Shown here piece by piece: positions 35,469-53,718 of a DNA stretch of 64,000 nt (position 1 is its first letter; the number at the start of each line of letters is the position of its first letter). A program made the position numbers and the translations under genes. The stretch spans positions 1 to 64,000 of the forward strand of contig JAANDG010000607.1 in NCBI GenBank assembly GCA_036852015.1. The letters run 5' to 3'. The DNA is from Pelodera strongyloides (taxonomy: Eukaryota; Nematoda; Chromadorea; Rhabditida; Rhabditidae). Under the pieces are notes generated by a model. That model had not been told where the DNA came from and did no database searches. It saw only the letters and a list, made by a program, of their open reading frames with translations.

Positions 35469-35628
35469 TTAAGGCGATATTACAGCCGGTTTTTGAAACG
35501 TGTTGGACAACTGCATTCCCGCTGTATGCAAATGAATTGGACTAAAAATCGCGAGGTTATTTGCGTAAACTACATGGGAATACAGCGTCTAAAATCCGTT
35601 TCAAAAAACGGATGTTATGCAGCTTTAA
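35469..35628. repeat. MITE family A, divergent copy after RBM22
   Basis: TTAAGGCGATATTACAGCCG on the left and GGATGTTATGCAGCTTTAA on the right are inverted ends with TTAA. It ends 54 bp downstream of the RBM22 stop codon, so it probably lies in or next to the 3' UTR. Confidence 0.7.
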
Positions 35629-35681
35629 ACAAAAAGATAAAAGATCAAGAAACAACAATGAAAAAATACCAAATCAACAAT

Positions 35682-38600
35682 CTACTCCACAACGTCTCCT
35701 TTGGCGCCAAGCCTGTGAGGGTCTTGCGAAGGATAGTAAACACCGCCCATAGAAGGACCGGGCCGAGCACCTGAAATTATTAATAAATAAGTAAATAAAC
35801 GGTAAAAATATTATTGGGGTTACGAGTTACTACTTATATCAACCATCAAGTATATTATATACAACAACGCCTGAATTTCAGTACCCAGTTTGTTAGGATC
35901 AGCACTTTCTTTTAAAAAAGCGAGTCACACCATACAAAGTTTCATGTTTCAATACAACCGTAAAAAGATACATTGTACGCCACTCGCCAATGCTAAGACT
36001 GCTAAGAGCGGGTTTACTAGCGCAAAGAAAATCAGGGTGCAAAAAAATCATACAAATAGTCATCGGGCGTTACCCAGCTTATTATATATTATAGTTTTCT
36101 GTATTACCGTAATCCAATATTTACCAAATCCGGGTCCAGGAGGGGGCAGGTTTGGTACAACAAGACTTGCCGGAGGCGCATAATGGGATGGGAACCCTCC
36201 GCCGGGCGGAAGCGGAATATCATCAGTCCGCAAACGCTTTGACGACGACGGAGCCAGGTCATCTGGTACTGGACATGCTGAAAGAAGACACAACTAATTA
36301 GTATCAGCTCCGCCTTTCGCTTATATAAGGTATATTCTATATATTCTATATTTATATTCTATATCTATTCACAATCAGCTAATACCAAAATTAGAGAGAG
36401 AAGGAGAGAGGGAGGGAGGGAGGGAGAAAGAGGCAGACAGACAGAGAGAGACATAGTGAGAGAGCGGGGAGGAAGAGGGAGAAAAGAGGCAGACAGAGGG
36501 AGGGAGAGAGCGTGTCGCAACGAAACTCACGATGCGGGAGATTCGGCACTGGATTGACTTGCTTGGACGGATCGGCGTGTTTCTGTGCCTGTGGTATCCC
36601 CCATCGGATGGCAAGCTTGCGGCCATTGATAAACTTCTGATTGAATGTCCTAAAAGTTGTAACTATGACTGGTGTTGGTGTACCAAAAAACTCAAATCAC
36701 TCGTTACTCCTACCTTTCAAACACCCCTATAGATACAAAAAAAGTAACAAATCTCCCACCAACAATTTCTACGAAAACTGTCCTACTAATACCGCACTCC
36801 TTGTATCGCATACCTTCCCCACTACCTAGATTTGGGACCGCTAAGGCTACGCAACACATCGACATCCAAATCCAAGTTATCAATGTATTATGCATCCTTT
36901 TCCTTTATTTCATTACAAAACAAAAACCCACTTCTCTGCGGCAAGTTCTGCCGCCTGTCTAGTCGTGTAGTTGACAAAAGCGCATCCTTTCTGTGGCAGA
37001 ACATTCAACTGTCGTATATCACCATACGAATAGAAGTGGTCCCTGAAAACGGACAATTGTTTAGCACGTGAAACTTTTGAACAATGACAAAAGACGTTTA
37101 ACTCACTACCAAGAAGCAATTTATCGCGCAGAATGAAGAATTATTCCAAATTTTTACACCATTGTTTATTTCCGTTTCATGTACTAAAAACGATGCATGG
37201 AACTTCGTCTTACTGTAGTTAACAAATAAATATACAACAAAAATACCTCAAATCCTTCTCGGTAATCCCGCCGGCCGGTCCCAAATTTCCAACGTATAAC
37301 GTCGTGATTGACTGGTCGTCTGGTGGTGTGAGTGTTGGCAGAGTCTAAAACAAAACAATAATGCATGAACAACAAGTGCATCTCAGATGGCACAGCTCTT
37401 GTCTTCCTGTAAATCTCAATGTTTTTAATTTGTGCTTTTATTTTGGTCAGATTTGCATTTTCACGTTTCATAGTTATTCACTGTGGTATTGCCTTGACAA
37501 AACTTGTGCGACATTTATGTTCGTAATAAATGTTATGTTATGTTATGTTAGTAAGGTTAAGGATACAATGCCGATGACCATACACCATTTCAGAGCGTCC
37601 ATGTATATTTGCAAATACATACACTATATTACAGACCACTACAATCAAACAATCAAATCACCTTCGCCCTATTCATGATCTTATCAGCTACTGGATCACT
37701 CTGTCCATAGTAACGATCTCTCATATTCTGATTACTGAGAGGGTCATCGGGGTCGGAGGGCTTTTCGTGTCTGAAAGTACAAAGGTTCTGATAACATTGT
37801 AGGCATCCTCAGCAGCCTGTTTTTAACAAGCGTAGCGGCAAAGGTGTGACAGAAGTTTTGGCCGAAAACACACGTACCAATATGTGGATCTCAACCCACA
37901 ATGAACCAGATGCTACTATTCACATCAGGGTCTTTAACGCCAAGAAACTGGAAACTACAATCGAAAACCAACCTATAAGGACATTCCTCTCCTCGCTTAC
38001 ACTCTCCCTTCACGTAGAACGAGCAAATGTGAGGCGCATTTCTCTTGTAGTACGGGGTCGTGCGCGCCAATCTTCTGTAATGAAAAAACAATGTTACAAA
38101 CCTCCAAACATATATCTGTAGACGTCCTTTTCAAGAACCAGATTTATGAACACTGACAATAACAATTCTGCCAGTCGTCTCATTTCCCGTAATTGGCAAA
38201 ACAAAGAAACCTGGACTATTCTTACTTGAGCCTCAACACGATTGAGATAAACGAGAACGAGATAACAAACAAACAAACAAACATACTTGAGCAACTCTGT
38301 TCCCGGGTGATCTGCTCCCAGGGTGGCCAAAGCTCCACCAGGTGTTGTTCCATCTGTTGAGGCAAGAGCACGCTCCTGGTTCTGCACAAAGAAATCCCTA
38401 AAAACCACACATTAAAGGAAAGTAAAGAAAATAACAGAAAGCATTTTTCTTCTGTTACTTCTGTAATTAACTTAAAAAAATGAAGAATGAAGACATCTAA
38501 CAATATACAAATGCTATTACCCTAGAACTCCCTAAGTTTAATTCTCTAAAAAAAAAGATGTAAGAATATAAGAATCACCCCTCTTATACAAAACGAGCCT

Positions 38601-39350
38601 TAAACTTTTCAAAAGAAATCCACCACACAACATACAGTTGGCCTTCTTTTTTTGTTGGCTAATGGATTGTTCCTCTACAGATCACTCACAACTCACACAC
38701 TAATTTCTATGTAGTGTAATTCAAAAAAATGAAGGCAATGAAAGTAGTGCATAAAGTTAGCTAAACCCTCTATTTCATCCAATAATAGTCCCGAAGCGTT
38801 AGATTGGGACAAAAATATGACACTATGTTATAGTTTACCTAGCTTTAGAAAAAAGCAAACCTATTCGCTCCTTGTCTCGGCAAATCATCGGCAATCTGTA
38901 GAGCGTGATCGCGTACTTGAACCGGAAGTCCTAAAAGGGGAAATGAGCAATGCAAGAAACTCTGGGCACAAAGCGCGGAACTAAGTGAACGAAATCTGTC
39001 TGCTGAGTCGCTGAGTGTCGACCATCCTTTTAACTTAGCACCCCGAACATTTCCGAGTGGGATCGATTATATCCATAAAAAGTAATAACAGACATATTGA
39101 CCAATCTAAAGGTTAGAACAACAAAAACCTACCATATTCCAGATCGAACAAGCACGTTTGGCAGACATTCTTAATCTTCGCGCACGTCTGGCATACTTCA
39201 GTGTTCTTGTATCTAAAGATGTGATACATCAATGTTTCAGAGACTGAATATGAATTTGAAAAAAAACAAAGTTCAATAACAATATAACAAACGACGATAA
39301 CTTCAATAACAAACGTTCAATAAAATGCTAGCTAACAAAAAAAAACACAA

Positions 39351-39403
<53 letters not shown>

Positions 39404-40231
39404 CAAACCAGCCACGTAAAATAAAAAGGGAAAAGGAACCCACCTTGCTCCCTTTCCTGGTTGCCAGCGGAAGTTGGTGAAGGGACGTTCGCAGATCTTG
39501 CACTCTTTTCCGAAGCGATCTTTCATCTGTGAAATTATTTCAATATTACTTATATTAGCCAGCGGCCCGAGACACCTTTGAAACCACCACCAGGCGAGGG
39601 AATCATGGGCGATCCCTCCTGGCCCTAGCCCGAAGACGTCGAGCAATTTGTCATCTGGAACTCGTCGCCTACTGTTCAGGACCTCTGCGGAACATGTCAT
39701 AAGCAAACATTGAATCTGTATTTTCACCCTTGAATAAAGGTGCACGCTCTTGAAGCGTAAAACAAATTTAAAATTTAAATTTAATATTCAATCTGGCAGT
39801 TGTCCGACTGAAAGTAAAGGGCTCAACAAACAGTCTGTGTCTGTGTGTTACAGCGCATGAAACCATTTTACGCTAGACAAGAAATACTGGTCCCGCTGGC
39901 TAAAACTCTAAGTTATATAAGCATATGATGATCCATGTTTCACTCAAGCATTAAAGATCGTTGGCCTTCGATGTCGAATTAGTCGAATACAGAACATCTC
40001 CGATGGTCCATACAAAAAGAACAAAACAGCACTACAAAATAAACTATGCCAAAATGTCAATAAAAATACATACCAAATCCAGCACTAGATTACTACCCTC
40101 TTCTAGAACACAAGAAAACTTACCATTCTCAAATACGGATTTGCTCCCAAGCATGTCTGACATAGAATTGGGAACTCAGCATCCTCCCATCCCTTTCTAT
40201 TGTACTGATATGAGCTCTTTGACATAGACAT
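35682..40231 (-). CDS. RBM22: Pre-mRNA-splicing factor RBM22 orthologue (12 exons)
   Basis: A nuclear spliceosome protein that contacts the U6 ISL and pre-mRNA near the active site (known for the family). Exons are 40231-40124, 39526-39444, 39212-39133, 38930-38861, 38397-38287, 38074-37973, 37770-37662, 37344-37247, 37042-36932, 36649-36531, 36277-36125 and 35770-35682. The phases close to a 410-residue protein, against about 420 in human. The N-terminal zinc-binding part has [19 protein letters not shown] and [19 protein letters not shown] finger ([19 protein letters not shown]) is near residues 164-184. The RRM covers about 234-305 ([27 protein letters not shown]). A Pro/Gly-rich tail ends [25 protein letters not shown] acceptor lies 5 bases before the ATG, so the leader is spliced, in cis or by trans-splicing. 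The HARS stop is only 515 bp upstream. Confidence 0.97.
36391..36515. repeat. GA-rich microsatellite in an RBM22 intron
   Basis: GAGA/GGGAGG repeats between exons 10 and 11. Confidence 0.9.
39352..39399. repeat. Poly-A run (48 A) in RBM22 intron 2
   Basis: A pure A run in the intron between exons 2 and 3. No retroelement body is recognisable beside it. Confidence 0.85.
39590..39765 (-). repeat. Dispersed repeat family C, copy 2, in RBM22 intron 1
   Basis: Inverted relative to the copies at 28630 and 57608. On the minus strand it reads TTTGCTTATGACATGTTCCG and CTCGACGTCTTCGGGCTAGG, then continues past the end of the other copies. Confidence 0.75.
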
Positions 40232-40746
40232 AATTCCTGAAATAAAAAAATAAGAAGTATAATAATATGATAATGTAATTAACAAACGTTTTAAAAAACA
40301 AAAAACTTCGCAGATATTAAGGCATCACATTTAAGTACAAAGAAAATTAACATCAAAGTGTAAAGCAACAATCGTGAAACTGAAATACAGTCAATATCAA
40401 ATGGCATTTATGAACCAAGTTATGAAGCAGGAAAACATCGTCAATTTTTCAAACTTTATTATCACAAACATCAACATGCAGCAAGTAACAATTAATGATT
40501 ACTTAACGTAACATAACAATAGAAATATGTAAAAGCTCAGACATAAATAAAGTTAAAATTTTGAATTAAAAGCACTGATACATCATATCAATTTTGCATA
40601 ATAAGGAACACTTGAATACCTATCAGGTTTCACATAAACTGACTAAACAGAAAACACCGGTTCTCCATAAAAAAGTATAAATACTAAATAGGGCCTAGAT
40701 TGCACGGAATTCGGAGAAAGTGAGGAAAACATACGTATCGCTTTTC

Positions 40747-47209
<6,463 letters not shown>

Positions 47210-48208
47210 CACCCTAAACAATAAAATACGGTTGTTGTTAAGGTGTTATTTGGAAAGAGCACACATAAACATAAAATATAGCGCAGCGAAGAAAAAAAAT
47301 AGAGAACGAAGGACGAATAAATTGCGCAGAAAAAGGCGAAGAGAATTGACAGGCTGCATTCCAAAGATTAGTCTACCTGCGGATAGCCTAAGCTTATATG
47401 TTTAATAAGGAGTACTCGTAATAACAAACAAAATAAGCAAAGATAAGATAAGAATAGAGAACTCCCGTGCCACAGTTGGATGTGCAATCCGACGCAAACA
47501 ATTTGTCCGTTTGGCCAAACGGAACGCGCGCATTTTTATTCGAAATAGTGGGCGGGGCTGATTCCTTCGTGAACGCAGCTTTGTGCTTTGCAATTTGTGG
47601 TCCTGCGTACCAACAATGCTAATTGCAGTACAAGGTTACTGTATAATTTTGCGGGAAATCGACGGAAAATTTCAGGACTACCGTACCAAAACATGGGATG
47701 ATTTTTGCACCAAACTCATATAGGATTAAAGCGAAACTAATTCGTCGATTAATAGAGCGTGCATATGAAAAAACTCTAGACTTCTCATAATTACACATAA
47801 CTGGGGGGGTACTCGTCGTCACTGTTTTACGATGTTTTTTTTCTTTTTAATCAAGTGATGGAAACGTGGAGAAAGCGTGGCCATGCTATTAAAACTATAT
47901 TTTCAGGAATATAATGGCCATTTATATCGTTTTTGAACAACACTGTATTATGTACACACGTCACATCTGAAATTGCAAGTATTTGAGCGCGCCAACGACA
48001 CGAGGGAAGAACAGTGAAATGTAATTTTCGTAGAAATTGAATAGAAAATTAGTTTTTAACGTTTTGGACCTTTACAAAAAAAAAGTTCCCAAAAAAATAT
48101 CACGTGTCACAATTTATTAGATGCATCATGAAAGGTACACAATATACATACAATGTATATTACACAGTAAGAAATAGTAAATTAGTATTATTATCATCAT
48201 TATATTGA

Positions 48209-49234
48209 TCACGTATTCTTCTGTTTCACCGGGGACTGCTGTGTTTCTTCATAAACTGAGCGATAATTTTCACCTTCTCGGATTTCTGGAATAATGTATG
48301 TAATTTCACCTATATATATAGAATCCATTAGATGTGTGTAAGCAAGGTGTATAGATAAGAAAACAGTTTCATTATTAACCCATGTTTTTGACAAAACCAT
48401 TGACGACAAAGAATATGTGCGCCGCTAGTGCGCCAGGGGTACGCCACAAATTTGGGAGCCAATTTCCCGTCCAAAACCTTCGCGCACATCTGGCACTCCT
48501 GTGGCCCTCCCGGACCGGCGAGCTTGCAGTTGGATCGTCACACACTTCTAACAATAAGCACCACTCGAAAGACTTAATTTCCTAGTGAGCTTTTCATTAA
48601 TGGTAAATCAAAGAACACCCATCTCATTGTCATTTTTCAATATGTATTTTTCAAAAGTATGTATAGCGAAGTTAATCAGTCACCTGGATATAACTCATCG
48701 TGGGTCACCGTTAGAGCAAAGGTCAACGGCGTCAGGTCAAAGATAATAGTTAAATTAAATGTGATCAGCGATATGAATGGCAGGTATTCTATCAGACCCA
48801 CGTGCCAATCCACTGAAAATAGGTGTAATATAGTTTGCGAGTTCAAAAGTGACATTGTTGACTCTTTCGGACATATGGTGCTCACTCACGAAGACAATGA
48901 ACTGTAGGTTTATTTACCGACAGCACCAAACGCTTTGGACATTCTATAGACCCCGTTGCTTGTATAAACTGTTACGTTCCTTATTATACAACAGATTCTC
49001 ACATAGATTGGCAACGTGTTATCACCAGCTTTTGTGAGCCATCTGTCATGGCACGTGGTTTTTGAAATATAGGCTGATCAAGCGCAAAACCATGTGCCAT
49101 ATCGCTTGAAACATACCGTACGGGTGACACAACTTCTTGTTGATGAAGGGCACGTAATTTCGCGCAATTATTGGCAAGCAAAGTATCGTCGTCAGAAGGC
49201 AAAGGATGCGTAATGGAAATCGAAATGTTTTGAG
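48209..49234 (-). CDS. Unidentified membrane protein, partial model
   Basis: No family was recognised. Exons 49234-49117 and 48812-48684 have good splice sites and matching phase. They encode FPLRILCLLTTILCLPIIA (one transmembrane helix), then YVDWHVGLIEYLPFISL and a second hydrophobic stretch, ending THDELYPG. The 3' part is uncertain. An exon at 48547-48375 continues in phase to a stop; alternatively a tail exon at 48285-48209 (IREGENYRSVYEETQQS, then TGA at 48209) joins in phase, directly or after part of that exon. The 5' exons are missing; an open stretch at 49400-49651 with hydrophobic segments may contribute. The layout faintly recalls Frag1/PGAP2-type proteins, but not enough to name it. 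It could belong to the same gene as the exons at 53042-50961. Confidence 0.45.
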
Positions 49235-49348
49235 CTAAAGTAAAGAATTATAAAAAATAATTCAAAATAATTCTGCAGTTTACTGCTACCACCAAGATCT
49301 TCAGTGTTATGGTCTCTACCCTTAGCTATAGGTAACAAAATAGGCTCC

Positions 49349-49400
49349 GAGGCCGTGTTCACCAACATTTCCGTTCGCACGTAACTTCCGCTCAACCGAG
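49349..49400. repeat. Single end related to MITE family E
   Basis: GAGGCCGTGTTCACCAACAT resembles the family E terminal repeat. No partner end was found nearby. Confidence 0.45.
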
Positions 49401-50082
49401 AGAAACATTATTGGACATTGACTTATCGTTAGAGAATCAAATGTGTTTATTGTGCTCGAGAAACCACATTGAAAGAAAGCAAGAAACTTGCATAATTTGT
49501 CGATTTGTCCAAAATATCCATATAAATAAACAACAGAATGGTGAGTGAGGAAAAGATCCCCAAACCGATCAAGCACCACGGCATCAACCATTTGACTAAA
49601 CGATATTTGTGAATTTGTAACCATAAAAGTGCTCTGTAGACGGGACTTCATACATCGTACAATTGACCTTACAGTAAACAGTGTGCCTGAGCCTGAGCGT
49701 TTAAACGTCAGTCACCCACTCTATGGGGTTTTGCAAGTATGCCCGATTTTCCTTGCAAGTATCGAAAAATTTACCGTATCTTGGCACTACACGAAATATC
49801 TACAGGCCAGTTTGTACGACCGATCGCCACGGGACCATTTGTCCGACAAATGATTTGCTTTGTTGGCGGATTTTCTATAGTGTGGATGTGTCAAAGTTAC
49901 GGTAAATTGGTGTAAAAAGCACACGATTTTGCGAATTGATACTTGCAAGGAAAACTCGCGGTTTTTGGCATACTTGAAACCCCATAATCGAATGCGGACG
50001 CCGGGTAGAATACCCAAGAATCTATTTTCTGCATATTCTTGCTAACGTTCCCCTCCCGCATCTTCATTTGTATATCCCCCAG

Positions 50083-50222
50083 TGGCCGTATGCACGAACA
50101 GTGGGAGCATCCCCGGTTGGGAGAATCTGTATCTGCGTGTCTCTGATTCGTGTGATCCCTCTTTTTCTATCACTACCCACTGAGCTGGGAGCATATTCCT
50201 GGTGTTCGTGCATACGGACACA
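50083..50222. repeat. MITE related to family E
   Basis: TGGCCGTATGCACGAACA on the left is mirrored by TGTTCGTGCATACGG on the right (one base apart in alignment), about 140 bp in total. TGGGAGCAT appears inside both halves. Confidence 0.75.
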
Positions 50223-50734
50223 TGACTCCTTCTAGTGTGTCCATGTTTATCTCTAATCACGAACCGATTGACATCAAAACCCAGCCTGGCTATCAAAGAG
50301 TCTAAAGACGTGTTAGATCTATATCAAGAAGTAAACTCGCATACATTAACTTGAACTAAAGTAAAACCAGTTCCAGTACCTAACGTGCTCAAAGAATTCA
50401 TATGGGATGATCTAGGGTTATGGCTTCGCAAGCCAGAAAAACTCACAATCACTATCACAATCCTGATGCAGTGCCGTGGTCAGGTGCGTGAAGAAACACT
50501 CCACCAAGAACACAAATGGGGTGGCAATAGGAACGGCTCGGAATGGTTTGTAAATAGTTGGATTGCGTACTCGAAACGAGCAGACTCGGAATAGAACGCA
50601 TAGAGCACGGGTGCACATTGATGCTGAATTAGGTAACTTGTCATCTGGAAGTAAGCATTCCCCATTCACTGATGAAAGAGCCGTAGTCGCCGCGCAAAAA
50701 AAAAAAACAAGACACAGTGAAAACGTGTTGAAGA

Positions 50735-50815
50735 ACTCGAGCAATCTGTCATCTGTAGCTCGTCGCCTTCTATCAGGACCTTTGCGATCACGTCATAAGC
50801 TTGAACAACCATTGA
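50735..50815 (-). repeat. Dispersed repeat family C, diverged copy
   Basis: CTCGAGCAATCTGTCATCTG and GCTCGTCGCC match the inverted form of the family, followed directly by a CT microsatellite. Confidence 0.55.
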
Positions 50816-50816
50816 A

Positions 50817-50818
<2 letters not shown>

Positions 50819-50854
<36 letters not shown>

Positions 50855-50880
50855 CTCCCTCTCTCTCCACCCTTTCTTCA
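50819..50880. repeat. CT-rich microsatellite
   Basis: Pure (CT)n followed by CCTCTCTCTCC blocks. Confidence 0.9.
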
Positions 50881-50960
50881 TCCAAAAAAACCATACGAAA
50901 TAAACGATGTCAGTAAAAACTCCGGTTCAATTAAAAGGTTACTAAGTAATCATCGGGTAA

Positions 50961-51195
50961 CTAAGTACAGTACTCAACTGTTAGCCAGGAATCGTAGTAG
51001 TACTTGTTTGCCGCATTGAGTTCAATGATGCGTAATAGAGAAGGCCATTTTCCGTCTCCGATTGACTTTTGGTAGATAGTTCCATTGGAATAATCTGGCT
51101 ATTTTTGAGTAATGCAATTAAGCCTAAGCAATAAAGAATGTGTTGTACTTTTTTATCCCCATTCTCTTCACCCTTCACTCTTCACTCTTCACTCT

Positions 51196-51233
<38 letters not shown>

Positions 51234-53042
51234 TTACTGCCCTATAATGTCTCTCCTATAATAAGTCTCTGAAGAAATTCATAAATAATTTGAAAAATGG
51301 TTAATCGCTAATCAAATAATTCTCACATGACACCACGATGTCCAAGTCGTTCCAAAGTTTATCCGTAACATTCCCCTCGACCTCATCTGTCGATTTTTAT
51401 GATAATTTTCCCACAGGAAGGTCTGATTTCGACCATCTTCTCCAATAAAGAATTGAGAATGTTCACGGATTCGCTCTTCCAAGTAGGCCTGTAATAATTT
51501 GTTGTTTATTATATTGCGTTTGCTAAAAAGTTGCTAAAAATTGCTAAAACTTTGTCGCGATGGCTACCGAATGTCATACCGGCCGGTTTGAAACGCATCG
51601 TGGACCACTGAATTCTTACATATTTTGCTAATTTTCTCGAATTTAACTCATTTTTTTATTCTAATTTACGTCATTTGCGTATCGGCCTACTCGAGGTTTA
51701 AAAAACCGGCTGGTGCTATTGCGTATCGAAGAAAGTCCTGTCTTATAACGTTGTGCCATCCTTTTTTGCCCACCAGCGCCAGTCTCTTGCTAGGCGTTTG
51801 CCGCACCGTTCGCGTTTTCTCAGTGATAATTTAATCATTTGATTGAAACTCCAACTAACCGCTCTAGTAGCATTCGAAAAGTTGTCTATCGGTATTTCCA
51901 GGGGTGAAAGTGACGATAGTAAAGCAGCAGAAATAACCGTCAGACATAAAGAAGCAGTGATAAAACCAAGTTTGCTAAAGTTCCATATCCAAAGCGAATG
52001 AGTTAGTTCATCTTCAGGGGATAGATAATGAAGATTATGACTTTCACGCCAGCAATCAATAGACATTTTGTATTCCTGAAAATAAATATAGTTTTAATAG
52101 CATGGACCACCAACGCATGTCAGAGAACGAACATAACATGCTAGGTTTGTAATTTAATAAAGGAGCTGTAGTGCTTCATCAAAAATGTGTGCACAAAAAC
52201 GTATATAATTCAAATCACTACTGCGATATATTTTAAAAATACACATAACACCGCATTCCCAACGACAATGGAACGAACTGAAAACAAAGCTGAAACCCAG
52301 AAATAGGCGAGGTACAAGGAATAAACATTCTTAGTGAACTCAATTCCTAGGTTAGGTTTGAAGAACTTGGTCTAATAAAGAAAAAATAGTAAAAAAGCGG
52401 TCAGTCTGGCAAGCTGGAAATGGCTGAGATTTTGCACTCCGGAGGATTATCTCACACGGTTCTTTTACTCTTAAGATACTTTAAAATGGTTTAAAAATTT
52501 ACGATCCATGCAACGCTACGACATATTTCCTCAAAGGGGCAAATGTAAGTGAATAACTCAATGAAATAAACTATATATAACATGCCGCCCACGACATGGC
52601 TCGTGAAAAGTTCTGACACATGTTTAATAAAAAGTTCACTAAGGTTTGCTAAGGTTCAAAAAACCCGTAAATCTCATTGAAAATGCTGGATTCGAACTAG
52701 ATAAGCGTACTAGTTGATTAGCTTCCGTTTAAAGTTAGAGCAGGTTCGGTTCATGCCCAGTCTCGCAAACCAGTCTTACTCTTACTCTCAACTCCTACAT
52801 TTATCGGGCTCAGAGAAAGGCTTGTTCCTAACACTAGAAATGTATGCACAAAAGGTGATTACCGTTCGAAAACAAAGTTTGAACGGTTTCATCTCACGAA
52901 GAATTACAATATAGCTTATAAAACTTACATACGAGTTGTTTATTGCGTGTACCAAAAGTAAGTCAGAAACCATCGTACCCGAGAAGATTTTCAAAACGTC
53001 CTCATTTTTGTCTCGAGTTGTTTTACGTTCAGGATCGTAAAA
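50961..53042 (-). CDS. Unidentified multi-pass membrane protein, 5' end missing, one frame break
   Basis: Exons 53042-52929, 52371-52252, 52075-51860, 51488-51327 and 51094-50961 have GT-AG borders and agreeing phases. They encode DPERKTTRDKNEDVLKIFSG, then NVYSLYLAYFWVSALF (membrane helix), then LGFITASLCLTVISAALL (membrane helix) followed by an Asn-rich loop with NFSNATRA, then AYLEERIREHSQFF, and finally GTIYQKSIGDGKWPSLLRII up to TAG at 50961. Inside the fourth exon the protein-like frame moves by -1 at an A5 run near 51400. After that shift both the rest of the exon and the phase of the last exon fit, so a missing A in the sequence is likely. N-glycosylation sites (NQT, NGT) in the loop regions fit a surface or luminal exposure. 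No family was recognised, and the start codon was not found downstream of PNP. Confidence 0.6.
51173..51232. repeat. CT-rich microsatellite
   Basis: CACTCTT repeats followed by CT runs, in the intron between the last two exons of the membrane-protein gene. Confidence 0.9.
51571..51715. repeat. MITE family A, copy in a membrane-protein intron
   Basis: Left end ATACCGGCCGGTTTGAAACG, right end AAAAAACCGGCTGGTGCTAT. The outermost bases are diverged. Confidence 0.75.
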
Positions 53043-53718
53043 CTGTAATAGTAAAACCGATAATTACATAATTCATAAAAATCATTTATTAATATATACA
53101 AAAAACACTGTACACGACTACTCACAGAAGACTGACAAATTGTACATTCTTTTTGAAGAAAAATTTAACTTAGCAGCTACTCCAATAAGACATAATCACG
53201 CTCCGGTAAGAAAAGAAGGAAAGTTAAATGAGGCAGCACTTTAGGGCACTAATATAATTTTAATTCAAGGGTCTATATCAATTGAACTTGTCACAACACC
53301 GCGGAGCCCGTTTTGGATTGCATTGGATGGAATGTGAAGTTTTTTTAGTAATTATTAGATAAAGTAAAGTCATATCGGGTGAGTGTTAAGTAAAATAACA
53401 TATAGTGTTAGTAAAGTCACGAAGTTGAAAGCTGATCATGGACATGGCAGAATATCAAAATACCGCACAATGATATAAACAATTACAGGAGAATTGAGAA
53501 AATAAAATACAGGCATCAGGCAGGAATCTGAGAAAACGGCTCAACAAATATTTGCTAAGTGAATTGAAAATTAACTCGTCTCTAGTTATTATATCAACAA
53601 ATATTTTGTAGTCACATAAAATGAACTACACACGTCAAAATGATCTACACATGTCAAAATGATCTACGCGTGTCATGAGCAACAACTGTCAAAATGATCT
53701 ACATAGTTCCAAAATGAT

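Noticed and set aside
39352..39399. Poly-A run as the tail of a LINE or processed pseudogene
   Set aside because: No retroelement body or target duplication can be seen beside it.
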